A stretch of DNA of 42,950 nt from Azolla pinnata (lineage: Eukaryota; Streptophyta; Polypodiopsida; Salviniales; Salviniaceae). The DNA lies in the NCBI GenBank assembly GCA_037176905.1, contig JBBBWG010032131.1, positions 1 through 42,950 on the forward strand. The letters are read 5' to 3'. Positions 34,096-42,950 of the stretch are shown one piece after another. The position numbers and the translations under genes were made by a program. The notes beneath the pieces are model-generated. The model did no database searches. It saw only the letters and a program-made list of their open reading frames with translations, and was not told the origin of the DNA. Every line of letters begins with the position of its first letter. Within the stretch, counting starts at the first letter, position 1.

Positions 34096-37000
34096 ATGAC
34101 GAATCATTGGCTCTGCGCCGCGATTTTATCGATCGCGCTCCTCACCTGTTCCCTTCCATCGTCTCAGTCCCTTCCCTTCGTGGTTCTTCATGGTAAGCCT
34201 ATTTCTTTCCGTCACATTTCTTTGATCTAAAGGTATGCCTTTGATGCAATTTATATGCTGAGACAATCACAGAGAACTTGATAGCTTAGAGAGACTACGT
34301 TTCTTCGGGGCTTCTTCTTAGAATTTCAACCCCCTTTTTCTGCTTGGTATGGATGATTTTTTAGGCACCTAGATGCTAAAATAAGCTGGCATGTGAAACA
34401 TTCTCAACAATAACTCTTTTTATGTGGTATGAAGACAGAACCCTTCAGAGTTCAGGAATAAAGTCTGAAATGTCCTTACGTTCGTTAGCCTTGTTAAAAA
34501 TCCTTCTTTTCATGCATGTCCTTTTGCTTCTTACAAAGCTTATACATGGATTCAGTTCCTTGACATTGCAATCTAATTTGGACCCAGAACACTTGTAACT
34601 ATTGAGTACCCCATCGGTACATTTGAAGGATCGTGGTTATAGAAGTTTATTATTTTTAAGTAATTCCATTGCGGTTATAGGTATCGGTGATCAATGCAAA
34701 AATGGAGGCGTCTCGTGGTTCACACAATTTCTAAGTAATCATTCAGAACAAGAAGGCTTTTGCATGTGAGTCTTATCTCTTTTCATAGGGAGAGATGACT
34801 TCTTCCTGGCAGATTTCATTATATATGTATATATTTTTAAACAGAGAAATTGGAGATGGATCGTTGGACTCTTGGTTCATGTCCATGCCCAAGCAAGTGA
34901 GTATTGCTTCCAGTAGATGAATTACTATATTTTCATTGTTAGTGGTTATTGTTTTCTCTAACAATTTCAATGTTTTTTACTGATACAGGTAGAATCTGCT
35001 TGTGAGACGGTATTTATGATTACAACTCTCTTTTCAAATTTCCAATGTTCCATGATGTAAACATGAATCCGAGAATTTGTTTACTATTTATATTTTTCGG
35101 AATGTATGTAGGTTAAGTCCTTGCCACAACTGCAGTCTGGATATAATCTGATTGGGCTCTCTCAGGTCTGGGCTATCAACTTTTTGCGATGAACGACTGG
35201 TCGTGATTCATGTGAATAAACATTGACTTCTGTTGGTTTTGATGTGCTATTCAGGGAAATGTAATAGGTCGTGGATTGATTGAATTCTGCGATGGTGGAC
35301 CTCCGGTAAGTGGCCTGCCTGTTGTTCACACAGTACGTTTAATCATGTGACTTTATATGTGGACGAGATTTATTATTTGATTCGAACTATGATTGGCAAC
35401 ATGGTTTTGGAGTTTCAGAAACCTTTATAAACAATTTATAGCTCTGAAAGGCTACAAGGATTCCATAAGCATGATGAAAGCATGTTTCCAATGGAAAGAT
35501 GGATAATAATTGTTGCACTTTTGTTTGGAATCTTCATTGACAGCACAAAACTTTTCTGAAAGTCTTCTCATTACTCCGATCAGTGTAAATGTTGGATCTG
35601 GCTACATCAGAATTGAGATCTTTTATATTATGGATATTTTATGAGTAGTAATTTGAGCTGTGCATGATGTTGCATACACATGCGTACAAAGTGAATATAT
35701 CCAGATTTGTATTTTGCAGGTGAAGAATATGATTTCTATTGGAGGACCTCATGCAGGAACTGCATCTGTTCCTTTGTGTGGGGTAATATACTTTTCTTGT
35801 ATGAATTTTAAAATTCAATATGTGGATATATGTGCTTCATTTGCACATCTTGCTTTAAACTTCTTTCAATAAGGAAAGGGTGGTTATTTGGTTAAAAAGG
35901 GAAGATACTCCCTTTTGATAGAAAATGTTGTGAAAACAAGTCCTGTCTCAATAGATTGTCCAGTGATTTTAGTATCCAATTTTAATACAAGTTGATGGTT
36001 GCAGAATGGGGTCGTGTGTGAGTTTGCGGACCTAGTAATTGAGCTGGGTGTTTACAGTTCCTATGTGCAGGTATGATTTTAATGATATTTGTATATGTGA
36101 TTGTTGTATACGAGTCTCCCAGGACAAGCTGGTCAAAATGGAGCTGTAGCATGTTACTATAACTTGCCTAACAGTATCCATGACCAGATATAGGACTAAA
36201 GTCTATCCAGACGAGATTAAAATAATTAATATTTTTTTGTCATAAGTTTATATTATTGTATCGTAACCTCTGAATTTGAATCCATGGCGACATATTTACA
36301 GTGTGAAGGTTCTATGCTGTTTGCTTCATGGCCTGTTACTCTTTTGTTCGTCCACTTGACATTTTTTTGTACTACTTTTTGTTCTCTCTTTTTACAAACC
36401 TATATATCTGATTTCAGGAACATCTTGGACCTGCTGGATATGTCAAGATCCCAACGGTATCTATATTTTCACATGTTCCCTCATGTCCAGATTTTCTCTT
36501 TGGACACAAGATATAACATAGCTAGGTATGGTTATTAGGATCTAGATGCTTATTTTAAGGGATGCAAGTTTCTTCCAAAGCTTAACAATGAGCTCGAAGA
36601 GCATCGAAACAAGACATTTAAGGAACGCTTCAGTAGCTTAAATCACCTTTCATTAATCATGGTGCGTTTTTCTGTTGAATTGGATTGTCAGTTAAATTTG
36701 TATGAAATATTTAATAATGATTGTGCTGTGATGATCAGTTCGAGAATGATAAGGTATTGATTCCACCCGAGACTGCTTGGTTCAGCTTCTACTCACCAGA
36801 AAACCACAGGACTATTTTACCTGCAAAAGAGGTATAGTGCATAAATGCAGTCATGATAATCGTACAAGTTTCAGTAGGACAGTGCACAATACATGTGATA
36901 GTGTCTAGACTCTAAATTATTGCCGTATGCCTTCTTATTGCAGACTGATCTTTATATCAATGACTGGATTGGTTTGCGTTCCCTTGATGAAGCTGGGAAG

Positions 37001-37102
37001 GTTGATTGGATCTCTTTGCCTGGTGGCCATCTTCACATCAATGAGACAGCAATGCTCAAATATATTGTGCCGTACCTGGTAGATTCTCATGGAGCTATAT
37101 AA
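34096..37102 (+). CDS. PPT1: Palmitoyl-protein thioesterase, twelve exons, complete
   Basis: The enzyme removes palmitate from cysteine residues of proteins and acts in the lysosome/vacuole or secretory route. Exons are 34096-34192, 34681-34765, 34845-34896, 34989-35009, 35112-35165, 35255-35305, 35720-35782, 36005-36070, 36418-36456, 36539-36661, 36739-36831 and 36944-37102. They total 903 bases and 300 residues, with all borders GT-AG. Residues 1-24 form a signal peptide (ILSIALLTCSLP). The mature part opens with SLPFVVLHGIGDQC, a hallmark of the family. The catalytic serine is in IGLSQGN (Ser102), made by exons 5 and 6 together. ISIGGPHAGTA and GPAGYVKIP follow, and the catalytic histidine is in LPGGHLHI (His277). 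I could not assign the acid member of the triad with certainty; it should lie in the FENDKVLIPPETAWFSFY region. Exon 4 is only 21 bases. The start lies directly after a GAC repeat. Confidence 0.95.
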
Positions 37103-38179
37103 CGTTTATGTGTTGGGGCGGATCTATGTTGTATTAACTTTGTATTATATGCCGTAGATTGTGAAAACGTAACAATGTCCAGTCCGGTCAAAGTTGATCC
37201 ACACTGGCTACTCTCCTCACATGTTATTTCATTATATATATATATTTTCGAGTGGTACTCTGATCTGTGATTTGTATAAAGTTACCACGTACATGTAACA
37301 GACATGGTCTGTTTGCACTCATTTGGGGATAAGAATCTGTGAATTGTATACTACTTGCTTACACGTGGATTTCATATTTTGCCTGGAAAAAGTAGGTTTA
37401 CAAGAATTGCATTTCAATGTTTTATTAGTAGGATATGTAAGAAACATGAAATTGCAATCCTTTTAACGTTTTATTAGGGAGTCCACAGTGCATGCTAACA
37501 CTTTTAGACATGTATGACTTGAATTATATGAGCTCAGTGCTGCATATGGTACTCAAGTCAGTGAAACCAATAGACAGCCTGATGTAAACTTGATGGCCTA
37601 AGACTAGATATACGCACGAGCCAATATATCTGCTGTAGTATTTTATATACAGCATTGTATGGTATCACAGAAAATATAAGACAAATGGTCTTGGAGCAGA
37701 AGCCAAGTCAAATTGATCACATCTACAAATAAAATTCTGCTCTTGGTACCGTATGAACATCACACGATTTGTATGAGATTAAATCAACACAATTATCAGA
37801 AAGCATCACACAGAGTGCATGAGATAATCCGAGACCATAATCAGAATCAATAATCCAAAACTATGGTTTATTTGGGGGCTCAATTACAGGGCATGGTAGT
37901 CTTGTACAAAAACATCATGGCTTACAAATATGTCACCTTGCAGTCAATGGCCTAATGATCTATATCTTGATATTATCATTTTTTGCTAACTTAAAAGCCC
38001 TCAATGGGTGTTCTTGCCCAAAGCTATAATAGCAAAATATGAATTGAATGCATAAGAATGTTTTGACGAAACTAACATGTTTTCGATAATACGACGCTGG
38101 ACAATATAATCCTCTTCTCAATGCCAAGAATTTCTTCAGTATTGGGAATAGAGATATATATGAAGTAGAGGCATATGGT
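37103..38179. other. Spacer between convergent thioesterase and cytochrome b561 genes
   Basis: About 1.1 kb of AT-rich DNA that must contain the 3' UTRs of both flanking convergent genes. I see no third gene, repeat array or RNA gene. A short frame on the minus strand at 37960-38280 overlaps the end of the cytochrome gene out of frame and has no signature. Confidence 0.6.
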
Positions 38180-40201
38180 CTACACAGCATTGGTGGTATC
38201 ATGAGAGACGGGAATGTCCAAGACTGCACCATGCAGCTTCTGGTCTTGTGGAGATTTCCGTCGTTTGATGACCCACACATGATGGGCCCATTTTATGCTC
38301 TCGCCGACCAACACAAGGCCAGCCAAACCTCCGAGGATCCCAATGTAACCAATGCGGTACTTGTTCGGAGGTTCCAGTATATCAAACCCGTAGAAAATGT
38401 TGAGAATCCCCAGCACAAGGATAGACAAACCCAAGCTGTAGTGATAGTAATTCCACAGCGGCCGGATCTTGTGAGTCTTGCTTGGCCTAATCAGCATTGC
38501 ACATACTTGGAGGGTTGAGATCGCAAAGAGTGCAATGCCGACGGAGCGGTGTTTGTGATACACCACGCCGACTGATCGATTGCCCAACACTAGACCCGTG
38601 GCCCATCCTGCCACTCCGAGAACGAAGCCCACCAATTGGATCGAGACATGCAAATAGAACCACGTGGAGTTGGTGAACGGCTTGAGGTATCTGGCAGCAA
38701 TGACGCCCAACGGCAGCAGGATTCCCCATCCCACTGTGTTCAGGATCGCATGTCTCTGCACGATAATTAGGAAACAGAACAAAGAAATGCCCAATATGGT
38801 GTTACTACACTGGTTTAGGGCTTCAGATTTAGAGTTGAAACTACAAGATCAAAGCCCAATACATACACCACTTGAGCCACTGCTACTTGTAACCTGAAAT
38901 CACGAGCATGACAAAACTCCCCACCAAAGAGTGGATACCTGCTGGGCCTACATAACCTAAAACCCAGTTTTTGAATATGGATTCGATATTACGAGTTGCC
39001 AAATTTTTGGGTGGTTGGTGGGTTTGAACATGGATTCCATATTATGAGTTGCCAAATTTGGTGTTTTGGAGATGTTTTGGACATCTCCTCATGAAGCAAT
39101 CCCCAATCCCACTAAGTCAGTTACCAGCTATGTATACCGATAGAACCCACACACGACAGACAACATGCCGATTGAATTATAGCGCCATGGCCATATATAC
39201 AAACAGACAGGTTTTATGTGGCTTTCAGGTTTAGACATGTCTAAACCCCTAGAGGATCCTAAATCCTAATACACTCAAATCTGGGGGCTCCAATCTAACT
39301 AGGAAGCACCCACATGGCCTAGAAATTCCATCAAACCGCATACACAAAGGCCACAAAGAAGCAAAGGAAATCGATGGTGGGAAGGAGCAGGACATACATT
39401 CTTGAGGATCGCGGTCGAGGAGGGACGGGGCGCCGGGAGGGAGGAGGTGGAGCGGAGGTCGAGGGCGGCGAGGGAGGCGAGGTCGTCGGCGGAGAATCCA
39501 TGGACGGAGGGCTGGAAGCTAGACACGGAAGCGCCGCGGTTCCAAACCAGGTTGAGGATGGAGGAGGAGGAGGAGGAGGAGGAGGCAGGGAAGCTCCGGA
39601 GGACGACGAGTATGGCCATGTCGGAGCCCGAGATGTGGACGTCCATGGAGTCGACGTCGAGGGAGATGGGGGAGCAGCGCAGAGGGGCGGAGCCCGACTT
39701 CACGGCAGGCGTCACGTTGTAGGTGAGGACGGTGGAGCCGTTGGAGGCGGAGAAGGCGATGAAGGCCTGCGTTCCCGACATGGCCAAGCCTGAGGGATTG
39801 ATGCCCCATCCCACCCAACCAGAAGGGGACGGGGCCGTTCCCATGAACAGCAGCTCCAACCTCCCATCAGATTCACTGCTGCTGCTGCTGCTGCTGTTGT
39901 TGCTCTTGTTGTTGCTGCCGTGAAGGTTCCAGGCTATGCTCGCAGATTGCGTCCCTAGGCTCCTGCAGTTTGCGAAAGCTCGGGGGTTCTCCCCGCTGAT
40001 GGCGATGCCCGACGCCGCGGCGGCGCATCGGTCCGCGCTCTGCGCACTCGCCTGCAGCAATGCACCGGGTGCGGCGCCGTTGAGGGCGAGGAGCAGGATC
40101 AAAGGCAAGGAGGCCATAGCAAAGAGGCATCGCCGGCGAGAAGAAGACGATGAAGAAGACGATGAAGAAGACGAGGATGGCGAGAGAGTAGGCATTGCCA
40201 T
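38180..40201 (-). CDS. DOMON-cytochrome b561 fusion protein (CYBDOM), two exons, complete
   Basis: These proteins pass electrons across the plasma membrane, using ascorbate on one side and iron or radicals on the other. Exons on the minus strand are 40201-39398 and 38755-38180 (GT-AG), 1380 bases, 459 residues. The start is MAMPTL and a run of Ser, then Arg and a hydrophobic signal sequence (MASLPLILLLALNGAAPG). The DOMON domain of the DUF568/AIR12 type spans about 75-240 (NCRSLGTQSASIAWNLH, GWVGWGINPSGLAMSGTQAF, TPAVKSGSAPLRCSPISLDV). The b561 domain has the four heme-ligand histidines in RHAILN (270), YLHVSIQ (304), YHKHRSVG (335/337) and NYYHYSLG (373), with five to six helices. A Ser-rich segment sits in the DOMON domain. 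The TATA element lies only about 45 bases upstream of the first ATG, so the internal MASLPL Met could be the true start, which would drop the poly-Ser run. Confidence 0.95.
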
Positions 40202-40245
40202 GTCCGCTCCCTCGCTCCCTCGCTCCCTCCCTCCCTCCCGTCTGT

Positions 40246-40253
40246 CTATATAG
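40246..40253 (-). promoter_or_regulatory. TATA box of the DOMON-cytochrome b561 gene
   Basis: The self-complementary CTATATAG lies 45 bases upstream of the ATG at 40201, in a CT-rich context. With usual 25-32 base spacing, transcription would start at about 40215-40225 and give a leader of only about 20 nt for the first ATG. This makes the next in-frame Met (MASLPL) a reasonable alternative. Confidence 0.45.
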
Positions 40254-42631
40254 CGCCTTGCTTCTTCCTTCCTGCGTTTTCCCTTCTGCGCAGAAGCAGA
40301 AGCTTCTGCTTCCTGCTTCTTCTTCCTTCTTCCTTCTTCTTCGTTCTTCTTCTTCGTTCTTCTTCGAGTTTCTGCAACTTCGCGTTTTTTCTCGTGGCTT
40401 CAAAAAGAAGAACAAATCCCTTTGTTTCTATTTTCCGCCCGATTTTCCGTCTTTTCTCCGCTTTCGTTCGTTCCTTCGTTTGCGTTTTTTTTCTTAAACC
40501 TCTCTTTGCTTTCCAAATCCATTGCGTTTCCGCGTCTTTGCGTTTTTCCGGTCGGATTTTTTCTTCGGTTTGTTGCTTTTGCGAGAGAAAAGCACACATC
40601 TATTTCTTTGATCGATGCGTAATCTTTTTTTACAAACTGCGAGAATCGTGTCCGCTTAACGAAAAACGTCCGGAATCGCTCACACGAGACTCGAAAACTC
40701 GATCCGAAGAAGTAATTTCGAGTCCGTGTCTGCCATGGAACAGAGACGAATAATCTCCCCGATCGATCGGGGGCGTAATCCCCGACATCGCTGAAAGAGG
40801 AAGACGGTTTCCATTTCCGATTTATGATCGATTCGGGGGGTGAACTGCATGAACACCCAGTGTGTCGGCGTCAAATAGCTTTGAGATATATTACTTGCCA
40901 GAATTTTGACATGTAAATGGTGATGACATATTACAGAAAGAGTATATAACAAACCGAACGAAATACCTTATGAAGCTAAAGACCATTGGACGTGTGTCCA
41001 ATATTGTCGACAAAACCCAGCGACACAATGGGGGTGCTCCTCATGTGTCCAATTGTCTCGAGCTCGCCAGCAGCGTCGACGGGCTGTTATATAAAAAGAG
41101 CTCCTCTCAACGTCACCAGGCATTGTCTCAAATGCACTACATGTTTGCCATAATAAAAAAGCATGCTGCTCGTAAGCAAGTTCGGGAGAAAGCGCTCTGT
41201 ACTGTGGTGCTAAAATCCTTTGCAACCCAATAGTGCGAATACATACATACGCTTGTAAATGGCGACCTTGCAACCCCGTAAACTCAGCATCCGAATTCGC
41301 AGTCATAAACCCGTCACATATATCTTCGGCGATTGGACACGAGCTAAAATGCTCCAGACTATGCATGCTCCACTTCGTTAGGGATCAAGGCATGGCCCAA
41401 AGGGCAATCCAGCTCTCCATAAGAACACCTTATATTTTGAAGCAACAACTCTCCCGATCGCTCTCTCTGTCTCTGTCTATCTCGCCTGACACGTTTCCAC
41501 ACTCGGGATGAAGCGTGCGCCGGGAGTACCCGGCACCAATGTTTGACCTCGGGCGAAGAAGAAAAACAACACAGGTTGCCGGCACGCCGCGGAAAGGGGA
41601 ATTCGGAAAGGGGAAATTCGTCTCGGGCCGCCGGCTGTTGAATGCGCGCGAACGAGCGCGGAATGTCGCCCAAGGTGCAAGGAGAATCAATTCTTCTTTC
41701 TTCTTCTTCTTTCTTCTTCTTCATCTTCTTGCTTCTTCTTGCTTCTTCTTTCTTCTTCTTCAAGGCTTCCATGGATAGGTTTTTGACCAAGCTTTTGCCC
41801 TTTGCTTGGACCACTTAAGTATAGCCCAATCCCTGCACAAATGGGTTGATCTTCGACCCCATCCGATCCGATCTCCGTCCTCGTCTTCGCCGATTTTGCC
41901 CTCTTTTTTGGAAGAGAGCAGTATGGGCGCGCCGCACAGCAAGTGCCGCACAGCACAGCAAGTGCCCGTTGACTTGGATTGGAGCCTTGGCACAAAAAGG
42001 GCAACGAAGCAGAGGTTTGGATGTGGACGGAAACTGCCATCAGGACCTCGTTTTGAAGCTCTCTCAGAAGCAAGCCATGGGGGGCAGGAGATGGGTCGAG
42101 ATCATTGGAGCAGAGGGCTGCAAAAGCAAAGCAAAGCAAAGCAAGCAAGCAAGCAGGGAAGTAGATGACAATGCCACTGTTGCAAGTATCAACAAGAATG
42201 GATGTATCTATATATATATATATATTATGTTGGGTTCCTTCTGTTTTTTGTCTCCCCCCTTTTGTTTTGGTTTTTGTCGATTCCACAGGGGTGTGGGGGG
42301 GGGGGGGGGGGGGTGACTTTGGGGTCAGAGGGGGGGTCCTTTCCCAACAACATCCCCGCCACCCTCAGCATGATGATGATCATCCGGTGTATAGATGCGG
42401 CGAACATAGGCGGGGATTGGGGTGGGGGTGGGGAGTAAATCATCGGATCTGATCGGATCCGGTCTCAGCTGAGCAGCTGAGAGCATCATCATAAGGTGTT
42501 AGGAAGCATGTGGTGAACAAAATAGGCAGGGGCGGGGGTGAGCAAAGAAAGAGGCGCGCGCACGAACGCTCACTCTCGCCGCCGCATCTGATCTGAACTG
42601 ATGATATGGTCTGGTCTGAGCTCAGCCGGGA
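40254..42631. other. Spacer between the cytochrome b561 gene and the transposase-derived gene
   Basis: About 2.4 kb without a gene I can support. It includes T/C-rich sequence upstream of the cytochrome gene (to about 40600), a TTC-rich tract at about 41694-41762, a GCAAA repeat at about 42120-42155, and a 19-base G run at 42295-42313. A 9-bp inverted repeat (TCTCAGCTG with a 2-base loop) lies at 42463-42482. A minus frame of 132 codons at 40968-41366 has no signature. Confidence 0.5.
42295..42313. repeat. Homopolymer of 19 G
   Basis: An uninterrupted run of G after GTGT in the spacer 3' of the transposase-derived gene. Such runs are prone to length error in sequencing and to slippage in vivo, so the exact count is uncertain. 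Confidence 0.85.
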
Positions 42632-42786
42632 TCAGGTCATGGGCGGAAATGGATGATGATGGGCATGGAAGCTGGGCGCGGCGGCGGCCGTGTTGTGGAG
42701 CAGGTTGTGCGCGATCTGGTCGCGCTCGCGCATGGCGTGCTCCGACCACGGGATGTGGCCGGCCGAGAGCGCGGCGGCGGCGGCGT

Positions 42787-42821
<35 letters not shown>

Positions 42822-42950
42822 TCGTCGTCGGGAAGCTCGGGCTCGGGGTCGTCGCCGGAGCGCTCGCACACGTTGTGCAGCACGCAGCAGGCGCCGAGGA
42901 TGGCGGGGAGCTCCTGGAGCTTGACCTCGGCGCGGCGGCGCAGGAAGCGC
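42632..42950 (-). CDS. HARBI1/ALP1-like domesticated Harbinger transposase, 3' end (runs off right edge)
   Basis: The visible 105 C-terminal residues begin with RFLRRRAEVKLQELPAILGA and continue CCVLHNVCERSGDDPEPELP. This is the end of the DDE_Tnp_4 domain found in PIF/Harbinger transposases and in their plant derivatives such as ALP1. In ALP1-type host genes the protein ends with a segment of the type seen here, WSEHAMRERDQIAHNLLHNT, which favours a domesticated gene over an active element. The catalytic residues lie outside the window. An insertion of Asp and Ala runs (encoded by GTC/GGC repeats) separates the two conserved parts. The last residues are a His/Pro-rich tail. In plants ALP1-type proteins are linked to Polycomb and chromatin control; whether that applies here is inference. 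Confidence 0.85.

Noticed and set aside
33762-34196. 144-codon plus-strand frame with an Asp run
   Set aside because: Built from the GTAC/GTGT tract and the GAC repeat; it overlaps the thioesterase first exon in another frame.
39374-39793. 139-codon Gly/Glu-rich plus-strand frame
   Set aside because: Antisense of the Ser-rich DOMON exon.
40968-41366. 132-codon minus-strand frame of normal complexity
   Set aside because: No family match that I recognise, no splice-linked neighbour exon and no promoter; could be chance. RNA data would decide.
41687-42286. 199-codon minus-strand frame
   Set aside because: Ends in Lys/Arg/Glu repeats from a TTC tract and has no domain.
1-42950. A biosynthetic or defence gene cluster across the window
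   Set aside because: The gene products belong to unrelated pathways, lie on both strands with separate promoters, and each has ordinary dispersed orthologues in plants; no shared signal was found.

Overview
The window is nuclear DNA of a land plant. The evidence is intron-rich genes with GT-AG borders and plant-type families: arogenate dehydratase, C2-type phospholipase D, a DOMON/cytochrome b561 protein, a folate-biopterin transporter and a PLS-class PPR protein. The PPR protein has very regular ~101-residue triplets of the 'MYAKCG...WNAL..GYVEHG' style, and together with the sequence divergence this suggests a fern or other seed-free vascular plant. About nine genes in 43 kb would be dense for most ferns, so a compact-genome lineage is possible. 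The assignment is an inference; no marker here proves it.

Layout: 1-1194 (-) is the 5' part of an arogenate/prephenate dehydratase gene, running off the left edge. 1195-4457 is non-coding apart from an unproven low-complexity ORF, with a striking minisatellite/trinucleotide mosaic at 1600-2060. 4458-9612 (-) is a complete six-exon copper amine oxidase. 10648-14160 (-) is a three-exon, four-helix membrane protein of unknown function. 14161-17253 is AT-rich and repeat-rich intergenic DNA ending in a GGA/GAA tract. 17254-23367 (+) is a ten-exon C2-phospholipase D. 26219-29173 (+) is an intronless PPR gene. 29885-31765 (-) is a two-exon folate-biopterin transporter. 34096-37102 (+) is a twelve-exon palmitoyl-protein thioesterase. 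38180-40201 (-) is a two-exon DOMON/cytochrome b561 protein. 42632-42950 (-) is the 3' end of a HARBI1/ALP1-like domesticated transposase gene, running off the right edge.

Exon models were built by hand from splice signals and family conservation. In every spliced gene the exon lengths sum to an intact frame with the catalytic motifs in order. The genes look like independent housekeeping, metabolic and stress genes, not a cluster: no pathway or shared regulation links them. Several products act at membranes, in the secretory route or in redox and lipid signalling (copper amine oxidase, PLD, cytochrome b561, PPT, FBT), but that is common for any plant segment.

The least ordinary feature is the density of simple and tandem repeats. 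Trinucleotide runs lie inside or just upstream of coding sequences (poly-Gln, Ser, Asp and Ala), and perfect or near-perfect short tandem duplications of 33, 46, 124 and 146 bp sit in introns and spacers. I found no tRNA, rRNA, CRISPR array, intact transposon or clear new multi-gene system.
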